Counted from the first letter of the stretch, positions 32,317-41,700 are shown. The stretch is 48,879 bases of DNA from G020350405 sp964513655 (GCA_964513655.1 CAZENQ010000015.1:1-48879); one strand, 5' to 3'. Notes: generated by a model not told the origin, from the letters alone. Translations and numbers: made by a program.

Positions 32317-32925
32317 ATGAAAACCAGAGTAGTCTTGATGCTTCTATTTACAGGATTTTTGCTAACCCCAGTCAACTGCTCACATGCAAACTCTATCTGG
32401 TCCAAGCGAGGCAAGAACATGAAAGATTTGTATGCCGACGACGTGGCCCGACAGATAGGGGATACGCTGACCATTATAATCACCGAGGCCAGTAAGGTGG
32501 ACAACAAGGCGAAAAGAGATTTGAAGAAAGAGACTGATAAGTCAATAGTGTTTAACGGAGAAATAGGCAAGTACGTTGATATTGGTGATTTTGGTCTAAC
32601 CGCGGAATCGACAAATGAGTTAAAGAGCAAGGCTGATTACAAGGACGAGCGCAGCTTTGTAGACCGCGTAAGCGTAGTGGTTGTGGACGTCCTGCCGAAC
32701 AGGAACCTTGTGGTTATAGGAACTCGCAGCCGTGATATAGCAGGCGACAAGCAGACCATAGAGATGAGCGGTATAGTCAGACCCAGTGATATTGCGTTTG
32801 ATAACACGGTCAGGAGCGCACAGGTCGCGGACTTTCGTATAGTGAGTAAGAATTCGGGTTACGCGGAACCGTACACCAGACCCGGCTGGTTTGGAAGAAT
32901 ACTTGATATTATTTGGCCGTTTTAA
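32317..32925 (+). CDS. flgH: L-ring protein FlgH lacking a standard lipobox
   Basis: A 202-residue outer-membrane L-ring subunit. Core motifs: SIWSKRGKNMKDLYADDVARQIGDTLTIIITEASKVDNKA, then DVLPNRNLVVIGTRSRDIAGDKQTIEMSGIVRPSDI and a C-terminal RPGWFGRILDIIWPF. The signal ends FLLTPVNCSHANS. FlgH is normally a lipoprotein, but a Pro at the -3 position and Asn at -1 make this a poor lipobox; a signal-peptidase-I cut after CSHA is equally plausible. AAAGGA precedes the ATG. Confidence 0.93.
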   Translation: MKTRVVLMLLFTGFLLTPVNCSHANSIWSKRGKNMKDLYADDVARQIGDTLTIIITEASKVDNKAKRDLKKETDKSIVFNGEIGKYVDIGDFGLTAESTNELKSKADYKDERSFVDRVSVVVVDVLPNRNLVVIGTRSRDIAGDKQTIEMSGIVRPSDIAFDNTVRSAQVADFRIVSKNSGYAEPYTRPGWFGRILDIIWPF

Positions 32926-32969
32926 GCAGTTAATACCAAGGCATTATGTTTTTTTGAGAGCGATAGCTT

Positions 32970-34076
32970 ATGAAATCACGCTTGATACTTTTGTCGATAC
33001 TCGTGTTGAGTTTAGGTAAAGTTGCAGACGGCGAACGGATAAAAGATATCGTCGACATCCAAGGGATACGCAGCAATCCTTTGATGGGAATTGGGCTGGT
33101 CATAGGCCTAGACGACACGGGCGACAGCACACTGCCATCACGACAGATGCTAAGCAGTATATTTAGGAACTCAGGGATTTTTCTCTCTCCTGGGGATGTG
33201 GCAGGCGGTACTATTGCGGTGGTTATGGTAACAGCAGATTTGGGGGCCTTTGCCCGCGAAGGCTCACGAATTGATGTAGACGTCTCCGCCATAGGTGATG
33301 CGGAAAGCCTTCAGGGTGGAATGCTCATAGCTACACCTTTGCAGGGGCTTGACAAGCAAGTATATGCTATAGCCCAGGGAGGGGTTTCAATCGGCGGCTG
33401 GGCGGCATCGGGTGACGCGGCTTCGATTACAAAGAACCACCAGACGGTTGGACGAATTCCCAACGGGGCGATAGTTGAAAGGGAAGAGATAGCTACGTTT
33501 GTCGAATACATCGCAGGACACAGACTAATCACGCTTAACCTTAGAAACAGCGATTTTTCGACCGCGGAGCGAATCGGCAGGGTCATCAACCAGGCCTATC
33601 CGAACAGTACGGCAGTAGCCGATGCGGGTACTATCCAAGTAAACGTGCCGAGTGAAATCAACCAGGCAGGTATCGCCGGTTTTATCGACGATATTACGAA
33701 ACTCGAAGTAAAGGTTGATGTTCCTGCGGTCGTGGTTATTAACGAACGGACCGGCACCATCGTAGTCGGCGAGAACGTCGGCATATCTGCGGTAGCCATT
33801 TCGCAGGGCAGTTTAGTTGTAAGAATCCAGGAGACCGAGATTGTTTCTCAGCCGATTGCTCCTTTCTCCGACGCCGGGACGACAGAAAGGGTTCCGGAGA
33901 CAACCATAGGGGTCGAAGAACAGGATGGATATCTAATTCCTGTATCGAGAGCAGTTACTGTCTCCGACTTAGCCAATACGCTCAATTCGATAGGGGCGAC
34001 ACCGACGGACCTGATAGCGATATTTAACGCGTTGAAAGAGGCCGGAGCCCTGCAAGCCAAGCTGGTGATAATGTAG
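32970..34076 (+). CDS. flgI: P-ring protein FlgI
   Basis: A 368-residue periplasmic ring subunit with signal peptide (about 1-20). Hallmarks: IKDIVDIQGIRSNPLMGIGLVIGLDDTGDS, AFAREGSRIDVDVSAIGDAESLQGGMLIATPLQG, PAVVVINERTGTIVVGENVGISAVAISQGSLVVRI, and the C-terminal LANTLNSIGATPTDLIAIFNALKEAGALQAKLVIM. Normal length. The N-terminal GERIKDIVDIQG identifies the mature start. Confidence 0.96.
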   Translation: MKSRLILLSILVLSLGKVADGERIKDIVDIQGIRSNPLMGIGLVIGLDDTGDSTLPSRQMLSSIFRNSGIFLSPGDVAGGTIAVVMVTADLGAFAREGSRIDVDVSAIGDAESLQGGMLIATPLQGLDKQVYAIAQGGVSIGGWAASGDAASITKNHQTVGRIPNGAIVEREEIATFVEYIAGHRLITLNLRNSDFSTAERIGRVINQAYPNSTAVADAGTIQVNVPSEINQAGIAGFIDDITKLEVKVDVPAVVVINERTGTIVVGENVGISAVAISQGSLVVRIQETEIVSQPIAPFSDAGTTERVPETTIGVEEQDGYLIPVSRAVTVSDLANTLNSIGATPTDLIAIFNALKEAGALQAKLVIM

Positions 34077-34087
34077 GAGAGATTCTG

Positions 34088-34483
34088 ATGGACAGCACGA
34101 ACCTGATATTAACTCAGCCGGTTTCGCCGCCGATGCCGCTTGAGCATTTGGGCACGGGTCTATCTCCCGAACAAATCAGAAAACCGGACCCCAGTAACAT
34201 AGAGACTCTTGGCGAAGATAAGAAAATACAAGCGGCCAAAGATTTTGAGTCGGTTCTACTCAATAAGCTGCTGGAGAAGATGGGAGATACTATCGGGGAC
34301 TGGGGCTTTGACAAGGATGGGGCTTCCAAGCAGGTACACGGGATATTTTGGCTGTACCTGTCCCAGCATATTGCAGACAACGGCGGTTTCGGGTTGTGGA
34401 AGGATATATACCAGGCTTTGACCAATTCGGACCAGACGAAGGCAACAACGGAGCTACCGGGCGAGAGTCCCATTTTGTTATAA
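34088..34483 (+). CDS. flgJ: FlgJ rod-binding protein without muramidase domain
   Basis: A 131-residue protein. The rod-binding domain (about 45-115) shows AAKDFESVLLNKLLEKMGDTIGDWGFDKDGASKQVHGIFWLYLSQHIADNGGFGLWKDIYQAL. It caps the rod during export. The C-terminal muramidase of enterobacterial FlgJ is absent, as in many non-proteobacteria, so a separate peptidoglycan hydrolase must open the wall. AGGAG eight bases before the ATG. Confidence 0.9.
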   Translation: MDSTNLILTQPVSPPMPLEHLGTGLSPEQIRKPDPSNIETLGEDKKIQAAKDFESVLLNKLLEKMGDTIGDWGFDKDGASKQVHGIFWLYLSQHIADNGGFGLWKDIYQALTNSDQTKATTELPGESPILL

Positions 34484-34511
34484 ACTGCAAAGGGCGAGCA
34501 CGTTGGAACGT

Positions 34512-35033
34512 ATGCAACCAATGACCATTGAAGTAGAAGATAAGGTTGATGAACTGCTGCTTTGTCTGGATAAGGACATTGAGTATGTGAGGGCAAGTTT
34601 GTCCCGATTGAATGAGCTGCGCAGTCTGGTTGTAAAGCGTGACGAGACCTCTTTAGGCAGGCTGCTTGAAGGTATCCAGACCGAGTCGGACGGTCACAAA
34701 AGCCAAGAAACAAGACGGCAGTCGATAAGAAGAAAATTAGCGATTGCTTTGGGCTGTGGTCCTGAGCAAGTGACCTTGTCCGGACTCGAGGCAGTTTTGC
34801 CGGAAGAACAAAAAGCGCAAGTAGCTGAGAGAAAGGCGGAATTAAAAGCATTAATTAAAGAACTTAAGAAGGAACATTTAAGCACGGCATTGCTTTTGTC
34901 GGAATGTGCAAGATTCAACCGTCTGCTTTTGAAGAGCATCCTCAACTTTGGCAAGACAGGTACGGTTTACTACGATTGTGACGGTTCCACTAAACGACAT
35001 AGAGACACAGCTTTTGTAAATCTTCAGTTTTAG
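34512..35033 (+). CDS. flgN: FlgN-like export chaperone
   Basis: About 173 residues, mostly helical coiled coil (KVDELLLCLDKDIEYVRASLSRLNELRSLVVKRD... EEQKAQVAERKAELKALIKELKKEHLSTALLLSECARFNRLLLKSIL), the FlgN profile. FlgN escorts FlgK and FlgL to the export gate, and its gene directly precedes flgK here. The start is uncertain: TTG 34503, ATG 34512 or ATG 34524. No strong ribosome site decides. Confidence 0.75.
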   Translation: MQPMTIEVEDKVDELLLCLDKDIEYVRASLSRLNELRSLVVKRDETSLGRLLEGIQTESDGHKSQETRRQSIRRKLAIALGCGPEQVTLSGLEAVLPEEQKAQVAERKAELKALIKELKKEHLSTALLLSECARFNRLLLKSILNFGKTGTVYYDCDGSTKRHRDTAFVNLQF

Positions 35034-35096
35034 ATGGACCATTTGGAAGGTAGAGCCAATGGAAATTCAAGAGCTGTTTTCGAATGGAGTTAAGAA

Positions 35097-37055
35097 ATGG
35101 ATAGCTTCTCCATAGGCCTCAGTGGTCTTGATGCGGCCAAGAAGGCCCTTGATATAATCGGCAACAACGTTGCCAATGCAGCGACTGCCGGATATCACCG
35201 CCAGAGGATAGAGCTTTCGCCTGCGTACATGAGCGAGGTGGGTGGAATTCTATTGGGAGGCGGCGTTAATTTTGAGGGTGTTACCAGGCTGATTGACAGT
35301 TTTCTGGAGGGTGAGATTCTCCGGCAGCAGTCGTCATTAGGGCAGGTTTCACAGGAGCTTGCGACATTGCGCACCATCGAAAACAGCTTTGGAGAGCTTT
35401 CAACAGACAGTGGTTTAAGCAAGGCGATAGATGAATTTTTCAACGCGCTGCAGGACCTGAGCGCTCATCCCGGGGAGGCAATCTGGCAAGGCCAGGCTAT
35501 CTCGTCAGCTGAGGCCATGGCCATTCGATTCAGAACGATGGGAGAATTCCTTACGACGTTGGAGAGTCAGATTATATTAGAGGCTGGAAATACCGTTGGG
35601 CGGATAAACACTTTACTGGGGGAAATTGCCGAACTGAACTTCAAAATAAAAACACTACAAATAGCCGGAGGCCAGGCCAACAACCTGCAGGACCAAAGAG
35701 ACCAATACATAACAGAGCTGTCAAAGCTGATTGGTGTCCAGACTGTGGATAGAGAATACGGCGTGGTTGATGTGACCATAGGCGGCTTACCCGGAGTGAC
35801 AGGCAACACTGCAACCGAACTGGAGGTGGGTTTGAATGAAGCGGGCAAATTAGGTGTTACCATCGCAGGCACATTCAACTATCGCACAGACTTGCAGGGC
35901 GGGCGGCTCGGTGGATTACTGTCGTTGAAAAACGAGCTTATCTACGAGATTCATGAGGATTTGGATGACTTAGCAAGTGCAATAATACAACAGATAAACC
36001 AATACCACGTCCAAGGGGTGGGCTCGGCCGGCTCGTTCACTGAATTGACCGGTTGGACGATGCTGGACGAAGATTTGGCTGATTTTGACCCACCTGTAGT
36101 CGACGGCAAGATATATATAAGAGTTGTCAATACGAGTACGGGCGAGATAACACGCAACGAAGTAGATGTTGACGTATCGACCGATACGCTAACGACTTTA
36201 GCGACGAAGATTACAGCCATTACAGGGCTGAGCGCTTCGGTGGTCTCCTCACGGCTCAGTATCCAGGCTGATTCGAACTATGAGTTTGATTTTCTACCTG
36301 CAGTTTTGCCGGAGCCAACCAACAGTACGTTGACGGGGTCGCCGCCGACTATATCCGTATCCGGCATTTATACGGGCACGAAGAACCAAACCTTTACGTT
36401 TACGGTTATAGGAACCGGCTCGGTAGGCAACGGTACCTTGCAGCTTGAGGTGGAAAATGGTGATGGTGAAGTGGTTACTACTCTTAATGTCGGTGCCGGT
36501 TACGCAGCAGGTGACAAACTCGACATAGGAAACGGAATCAAAATATCTCTGAGCACAGGGGATTTGAACGACTCTGAGACGTTCGAAGTTGACGCTTTTG
36601 GCAGTACAGATACTTCAGGAGCTTTGGCAGCAGCGGGACTTAATACGTTTTTCTCAGGCAACAATGCATTAGATATAGCGGTTTGCTCGGAGATAAGCGC
36701 TGAACCCAGGCGTGTGGCGACATCGTTGGGTCCGGATATGACGGACAATGCCAATGCATTAAGAATGGCAGGCTTAGGGGAGCAAGCAATAAGTACTCTT
36801 GATGGTCTGGCGCCCGGCGAGTTTTATCGCCAGCTGGTTACGAATCTTGGCCAAACAGTCTCCCTCAAGCAAATGCAAGAGGACAACATCGAGGTTATAG
36901 TACAAAATCTCGCCGAACAGCAGGGCGAAATAAGCGGTGTCGACATCAACGACGAAGCTGCCAGGATGCTCGTTTTCGAACAGATGTTCCAAGCGATGGC
37001 AAAGTATTTGAACACAGTCTACTCCTCGATACAAACCATTATGGACATAATGTAA
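35097..37055 (+). CDS. flgK: Hook-filament junction protein FlgK (HAP1)
   Basis: A 652-residue junction protein. The N-terminus MDSFSIGLSGLDAAKKALDIIGNNVANAATAGYHRQRIEL and the C-terminus GVDINDEAARMLVFEQMFQAMAKYLNTVYSSIQTIMDIM are characteristic. The centre has a Thr/Gly-rich variable domain (about 400-510) that makes it longer than E. coli FlgK (547). GGAG seven bases before the ATG. Secreted by the type III apparatus. Confidence 0.95.
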   Translation: MDSFSIGLSGLDAAKKALDIIGNNVANAATAGYHRQRIELSPAYMSEVGGILLGGGVNFEGVTRLIDSFLEGEILRQQSSLGQVSQELATLRTIENSFGELSTDSGLSKAIDEFFNALQDLSAHPGEAIWQGQAISSAEAMAIRFRTMGEFLTTLESQIILEAGNTVGRINTLLGEIAELNFKIKTLQIAGGQANNLQDQRDQYITELSKLIGVQTVDREYGVVDVTIGGLPGVTGNTATELEVGLNEAGKLGVTIAGTFNYRTDLQGGRLGGLLSLKNELIYEIHEDLDDLASAIIQQINQYHVQGVGSAGSFTELTGWTMLDEDLADFDPPVVDGKIYIRVVNTSTGEITRNEVDVDVSTDTLTTLATKITAITGLSASVVSSRLSIQADSNYEFDFLPAVLPEPTNSTLTGSPPTISVSGIYTGTKNQTFTFTVIGTGSVGNGTLQLEVENGDGEVVTTLNVGAGYAAGDKLDIGNGIKISLSTGDLNDSETFEVDAFGSTDTSGALAAAGLNTFFSGNNALDIAVCSEISAEPRRVATSLGPDMTDNANALRMAGLGEQAISTLDGLAPGEFYRQLVTNLGQTVSLKQMQEDNIEVIVQNLAEQQGEISGVDINDEAARMLVFEQMFQAMAKYLNTVYSSIQTIMDIM

Positions 37056-37084
37056 ACGGGCAAAGTTATTTTTAGAGGGTCTTT

Positions 37085-38272
37085 ATGAGCGGGACATTAG
37101 GCAATATTTACAACAATATCAGCTTTGCCTTGCATCTGCACACTGAGGCATTGTCCCGCCTGCAGGAGCAGGCCTCAACCGGCTCACGTGTAAACCGGGT
37201 TTCTGACGATTCGTCAAGTGCCTACCAGGTTTTGGGGCTAAATTCCCAGGAAAGGTCACTGGAGAATTATATAGATAACCTTTTGGAGGCCATGAGCACA
37301 CTTGAGTATTCATCCACGGTTGTTGAGGAAATGACATCATATTTCACTCAGGTGCAGTTGCGTCTAACTCAAATTAGCAGCGGTATCTATGATGAAGAGG
37401 CGAGGGCAAGGACTGCAGAGGAAATCAATGACATATTAGAGCAGGCGGTTTTGTTGGCCAATACCCAACGAATGGGCCAGCGCCTTTTTGGCGGAGGCGA
37501 TACGGCGTCGGCGCCGTATGTCGTGCAACGCACCGACGGAGAAATCACGAGTGTAAGTTACCAAGGCAGTGACGAAAACCGAGACATCGAGGTAGGTCCC
37601 GGCGTACAATCCAGCGCTTTCTATGTGGGTGATGAAATCTTTTGTTCGGACGAGCGCAGTGTTCCGATTTTCAGCGGGGGTACCGGTGCCCAGGCCGGCA
37701 CCGGCACATCGAATGTTACCGGTGCTGTGTGGCTGACGGTAATTCACGACGGCATCAATTACAAGATATCTATCGATGACGGAGCCAGCTATGTAATCGT
37801 ACCTGTGGGTGGGGACAGCAACCAAGTGGTTACTGATTCACGAACAACAAAGATTCTCTATGTAGACACCACGGGAATAAATAACACCGGCGTCGAGCTG
37901 GTACGCGTACCCGGGACTTACGACATATTCAACACGCTTATAACCATTCGGGATGTACTAAGGAACGAAAAGGGGCTTTCCGAGGCTCAATTGCGGGAGC
38001 TTCGGGGCAGCCTGTTCGATTCAGTTAAAGAGATAGAGAACCTTTTGGTGCAAAACTCTGTTGTGACGGGGACGAGGATTGGCTTTCTTGATGACCTCCA
38101 GCAGAGTTTAGAGCAGATAAAATATCATGCTGAGGATGAGGCTACTCGCCTATCGCAGGCGGACATCGCCCAAGTAGCTATTGAGCTCTCGCGTCGCGAG
38201 GTTCTTTATGAGATGTCGCTGTCGGTAGCAGCAAGGATTATGTCTTTGTCACTGCTGGATTATCTTAGATAA
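37085..38272 (+). CDS. flgL: Hook-filament junction protein FlgL (HAP3)
   Basis: A 395-residue flagellin-like protein. N-terminal helix: ALHLHTEALSRLQEQASTGSRVNRVSDDSSSAYQVLGLNSQERSLENYIDNLLEAMSTLEYSSTVVEEM. C-terminal helix: RLSQADIAQVAIELSRREVLYEMSLSVAARIMSLSLLDYL. It joins FlgK to the filament. GAGGG precedes the ATG. It ends the flgD-flgL operon; 340 bp without a gene follow. Confidence 0.93.
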   Translation: MSGTLGNIYNNISFALHLHTEALSRLQEQASTGSRVNRVSDDSSSAYQVLGLNSQERSLENYIDNLLEAMSTLEYSSTVVEEMTSYFTQVQLRLTQISSGIYDEEARARTAEEINDILEQAVLLANTQRMGQRLFGGGDTASAPYVVQRTDGEITSVSYQGSDENRDIEVGPGVQSSAFYVGDEIFCSDERSVPIFSGGTGAQAGTGTSNVTGAVWLTVIHDGINYKISIDDGASYVIVPVGGDSNQVVTDSRTTKILYVDTTGINNTGVELVRVPGTYDIFNTLITIRDVLRNEKGLSEAQLRELRGSLFDSVKEIENLLVQNSVVTGTRIGFLDDLQQSLEQIKYHAEDEATRLSQADIAQVAIELSRREVLYEMSLSVAARIMSLSLLDYLR

Positions 38273-38358
38273 CTGAGGTTCCTGAAGGCTAAATAGCGTG
38301 ATCGGGAACATTTGCCTGGATGAGAAGTGAAGCATCAAAGAAAAATCGGGCTTTCGTA

Positions 38359-38379
38359 ATATCCCGCAAATGGGGATAT
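38359..38379. repeat. Palindrome, candidate activator site
   Basis: ATATCCC and GGGATAT are perfect 7-bp arms around GCAAATG. The centre is about 103 bp upstream of the -24 element at 38472, a typical distance for a sigma-54 enhancer. It could equally be a stem-loop at the 3' end of flgL mRNA. Confidence 0.4.
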
Positions 38380-38471
38380 GGGTGGCTGTTTAAGCAACAG
38401 GTATGTTTGATATTTATACAGATTTTCCGGTTAGACCGGTGAAATTGCAGACAAGTGCATATTAGGGCTAA

Positions 38472-38487
38472 CGGCACGAAATTTGCA
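38472..38487 (+). promoter_or_regulatory. Sigma-54 promoter of the glycosylation island
   Basis: CGGCACG-AAAT-TTGCA matches the -24/-12 consensus except for C in place of the first T; the invariant GG and GC are 12 bp apart. The expected start is near 38499, about 120 bp before the first glycosyltransferase gene. Confidence 0.78.
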
Positions 38488-38617
38488 CAATGATTGCGTG
38501 TGACCGTGTGCCCATAGGTTTGTAAAAGGACCTTGTTTCGTGGACCTGCAAAACGATTTGGTAAACAGAGAAAAAAGCGTTTGGGGCCTTGCTGGCTGGG
38601 GATAAAGGAAAATGACA

Positions 38618-40096
38618 ATGGAAACAAGTTCAAATCAGTATCAGAGAGGTTTGGAGTTAGCTGAGGCCGGCAGACACGAGGAAGCTCTTGCCTGCCTTGA
38701 GGAGCATCTTCGCACTGCGCCTGGAGATGCACAAGTCCTGAACGACGCAGGGGCGATTCTGCACTGTCTGGGCCGCTCGGATGAAGCCGTCAATCATTTT
38801 GTCAGGGCCAAAAGCCTGCAAAGCGACAGTCCTGAAATAATCTGGAATTTGGCGGAAGCATACTTGGCCGTCGGCAGCGCGGATGAAGCCATGCGGCTTT
38901 TCGACGATATGGAGCGGATGGGCATATTGAGTGCAGATTTATTGAACAGGACCGCCAACGTCTTTTTGAACCAAGGCGATAAAGGCAACGCTATTGAAAT
39001 GCTGCTTAATTCGATAGCAACCACACCTGACCAGGAAGTTCTTCCTCCGATGATTGAGGTGATTCGCAGCAAGAGACCAAAGGTGGCCTTCTTCTGCGGA
39101 TTGAAGGGCGACGTAAAATTCCTAACAGATATCTTTGAATTTACCAAGAGTCGTTTCCCGGTTCAGTTCTTTGAGGGTCAAAGCATCAACGAAATGCACG
39201 AGCTGATGAATTGGAGCGATATCTGCTGGTTTGAGTGGTGCACAGATGCGGTTGTGGAAGCGTCGAAATTGCCGAAGGTTTCTAAAAACATTGTCAGGCT
39301 TCACCGTTTCGAGGCTTACCACAACTGGCCGAGCCAGGTCCGGTGGGAGAATATCGACACGCTGGTCACTGTCGGCAACTCTTTTGTCAAGGATGCCCTG
39401 CTCAGACGAGTACCCGATATCGAGGGCCGCACGCAGCTTATTACGATTCCAAACGGCGTCAACCTTGATAAGTTTAAGTTCGCTCAAAGAGCCCCCGGCA
39501 AGAATATCGCCTGTGTGGGCTACTTAAATATGCGAAAGAACCCCATGTTCCTTCTGCAATGTATGCAAAAGCTGCACTACATTGACACCGAATACAAGCT
39601 GTTCTTTGGGGGAACTTCGCAAAACCCAATGCTTGAACAATACGTTCGGCACATGGTGGAGGTGCTTGAACTGAAAGATGTAGTGTTTTTTGACGGCTGG
39701 CAGGTAGATGTAAGTTCCTGGTTACGTGACAAACACTACATTGTCTCGACCAGCATCGGAGAAAGCCAGGGTATGGGGATTCTGGAAGGGATGGCCTGCG
39801 GCTTGAAACCGGTCATACACAACTTTCCCGGTGCGGACCAGATCTTCCCATCGGAGTTTCTATTTAATATCTCTGAAGAATTCTGTGAGCAAATACTTTC
39901 AGATAAATACGAACCTCAAAAGTATCGTGGGTTTGTTAAAGAGCACTACCCGCTGAAAAATCAGTTAAGCAAAATCAACGACATTTTTGCGCAATTCGAA
40001 GGTGAAATAAATTCTCGACAAAACAGCAAACCTGCGGAGACAGGACCATCCGCAGAGTTTGCTGCTCCGAAGCTCAAGCAGAGTAATGTCGTGTAA
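38618..40096 (+). CDS. TPR-glycosyltransferase (group 1/GT-B) fusion
   Basis: A 492-residue protein from ATG 38618, which has AAAGGA eight bases upstream; ATG 38612 is too close. Residues about 5-150 are TPR repeats (GLELAEAGRHEEALACLEEHLRTAPGDAQVLNDAGAILHCLGRSDEAV). The rest is a GT-B glycosyltransferase: FEGQSINEMHELMNWSDICWFEW (acceptor half) and the donor half ... IPNGVNLDKFKFA... SIGESQGMGILEGMACGLKPVI, where GESQGMGILEGMACG is the nucleotide-sugar-binding region. It is the first gene after the island promoter. Protein-recognising TPR plus transferase suggests glycosylation of a protein such as flagellin. Confidence 0.85.
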   Translation: METSSNQYQRGLELAEAGRHEEALACLEEHLRTAPGDAQVLNDAGAILHCLGRSDEAVNHFVRAKSLQSDSPEIIWNLAEAYLAVGSADEAMRLFDDMERMGILSADLLNRTANVFLNQGDKGNAIEMLLNSIATTPDQEVLPPMIEVIRSKRPKVAFFCGLKGDVKFLTDIFEFTKSRFPVQFFEGQSINEMHELMNWSDICWFEWCTDAVVEASKLPKVSKNIVRLHRFEAYHNWPSQVRWENIDTLVTVGNSFVKDALLRRVPDIEGRTQLITIPNGVNLDKFKFAQRAPGKNIACVGYLNMRKNPMFLLQCMQKLHYIDTEYKLFFGGTSQNPMLEQYVRHMVEVLELKDVVFFDGWQVDVSSWLRDKHYIVSTSIGESQGMGILEGMACGLKPVIHNFPGADQIFPSEFLFNISEEFCEQILSDKYEPQKYRGFVKEHYPLKNQLSKINDIFAQFEGEINSRQNSKPAETGPSAEFAAPKLKQSNVV

Positions 40097-40131
40097 TTTT
40101 TAGTTAACAGAGAAATCCAAATAGTCTTACG

Positions 40132-41700
40132 ATGTTAAAAAACGGCGAAACAAAAATTGGGCCGCTGGTCAGCGTATTGGTCCCGACTTTTAATCGGCCG
40201 CGATGTTTGTCCGAAGCTCTGGCCAGTGTTTTGCACCAGAGTCACAGGAACCTGCAGGTTATTGTGGTCAATGACGGCGGAGAAGACGTAAGCGATATCG
40301 TTAACTCAGCTGGTGATTCGCGTCTGGTATTTATCAACAGAAAAGAGAACCGGGGCAAGGCGTTTTCGCTGAATGAGGCATTGGCCCGAGCGGAGGGCAA
40401 ATACGTCGCCTATCTTGACGATGATGATTTGTATTATCCGCACCATATCGAGACGCTGGTCAACGCTCTGGAGAATCAAACAGACTGCCAGGTAGCATAC
40501 AGCGATTTGTATAAGGCATATTGCAAGGTCATGGCGGACGGCAGCCGACAGGTTTTGAGTAAGGTTGTTGAAGTCAGCCGGGACTTTGATCGTTTCTTTA
40601 TGCTGTACTTCAACCACGTTCTTCACGTGAGCGTGATGCACAGCAGAGACCTGCTTGAGAAGACGGGAACTTATAATGAGGAACTCAACGTTTTGATAGA
40701 CTGGGATATGACGCGGCGGCTGGCGTTCTTTTCAGATTCTCACCATGTGCATGAAATTACAGGCGAATTCTACAGTCCTGTCGGTGAATGTGACAGGATT
40801 TCGGTGCAGCGACGCAAGGACAAGAGCGATTATCTGAGGAACGTCCTGGCAATACGAACCACAAGGCCGCCGAAGCCCTGGCCGAAAATGAAGGATTTGT
40901 CCATCATCTTTGCTGCGGACCGACTGGGCCAACAAGCGGGACAAACAATCGGTTCTATCTGGCGGCATACGTTCTTTCCCTACGAGGTTTATCTGCCACT
41001 ACCGCAGACGGATTTTGCCAGACTGAACACAGATATGCCAAACATTGTGATTGTACCAGTCAGCTCTATGGCAACCGGGGCTGAGCGGATAGATACAGCT
41101 TTAGAAAGATGCAAAGGTGATTACGTTGCGATAGTTCCAAGCGGCTTTGCCGTAGAGGAGATGTGGGTAGAGAACCCGCTGTACGGTCTGCTTAACAGCC
41201 AAGTCAGCCGGGAGGGATTTGAACTGGAAGGCTCTACCGATATGCTCTGGGCGGCGGTGGTCAGAAAAGCTGACCTACAGTATGCTCGCAGGAGCTTTCC
41301 AAATTTGCCGGTGCGGCAGTCGCTGAGAGCTGCCGGTGTTGTCTTGAGACAGCCAAGTTTTGAAGAGCTGCCTTTCCAGTTTGACATCTTCCTAAAAGAA
41401 GCCCGGTCAGTGGAGAAGGACGGGAAATGGGCGGCCGCGGCCCAGATGTATGAGTATATCGCTGAACATCACGAGAACAAGTTGTGGATGAAGAGTCTGG
41501 CTGCAAAGGCTTTTTTTAAGAGTGGCGGTCACTCCAGGGCGGCCGAACTTAGCAGTGAAGTCAATCGGCAGCGGCCGACGGTAGATACGCTTCTGTTAGA
41601 AGCGAAAGTCAGACGTGAAAAGAAGAGCTTTAATTCGGCGATTGAATTACTCGAAAGGGCAAAACAAACACTCGAAGGAAAAGAATTGTTATGGACATGA
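40132..41700 (+). CDS. Glycosyltransferase family 2 with TPR tail
   Basis: A 522-residue protein. Residues about 10-110 are a GT-A family 2 domain: VSVLVPTFNRPRCLSEALASVLHQS, VNDGGED, and AYLDDDDLYYPHHIETLV, which has the metal-binding Asp cluster. The transferase domain continues to about 240 (NVLIDWDMTRRLAFF). A second, degenerate glycosyltransferase-like stretch (260-430) follows. The last 90 residues are TPR-like (AAQMYEYIAEHHENKLWMKSLAAKAFFKSGGHSRAAEL). The reverse domain order from the upstream gene is notable. It overlaps the next gene by 10 bp. Confidence 0.85.
   Translation: MLKNGETKIGPLVSVLVPTFNRPRCLSEALASVLHQSHRNLQVIVVNDGGEDVSDIVNSAGDSRLVFINRKENRGKAFSLNEALARAEGKYVAYLDDDDLYYPHHIETLVNALENQTDCQVAYSDLYKAYCKVMADGSRQVLSKVVEVSRDFDRFFMLYFNHVLHVSVMHSRDLLEKTGTYNEELNVLIDWDMTRRLAFFSDSHHVHEITGEFYSPVGECDRISVQRRKDKSDYLRNVLAIRTTRPPKPWPKMKDLSIIFAADRLGQQAGQTIGSIWRHTFFPYEVYLPLPQTDFARLNTDMPNIVIVPVSSMATGAERIDTALERCKGDYVAIVPSGFAVEEMWVENPLYGLLNSQVSREGFELEGSTDMLWAAVVRKADLQYARRSFPNLPVRQSLRAAGVVLRQPSFEELPFQFDIFLKEARSVEKDGKWAAAAQMYEYIAEHHENKLWMKSLAAKAFFKSGGHSRAAELSSEVNRQRPTVDTLLLEAKVRREKKSFNSAIELLERAKQTLEGKELLWT

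Larger units (their letters stand above)
38273..38617 (+). other. Regulatory region between flgL and the glycosylation island
   Basis: 345 bp without a gene. It contains two palindromes, ATATCCC-N7-GGGATAT (38359-38379) and CCGGT-TAG-ACCGG (38427-38439), a hairpin CTGTT/AACAG (38386-38400), and the sigma-54 promoter at 38472-38487. No T-rich intrinsic terminator for flgL was found. The 10-mer CGCAAATGGG at 38365-38374 recurs before the PilZ gene (28387-28396). Confidence 0.6.
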
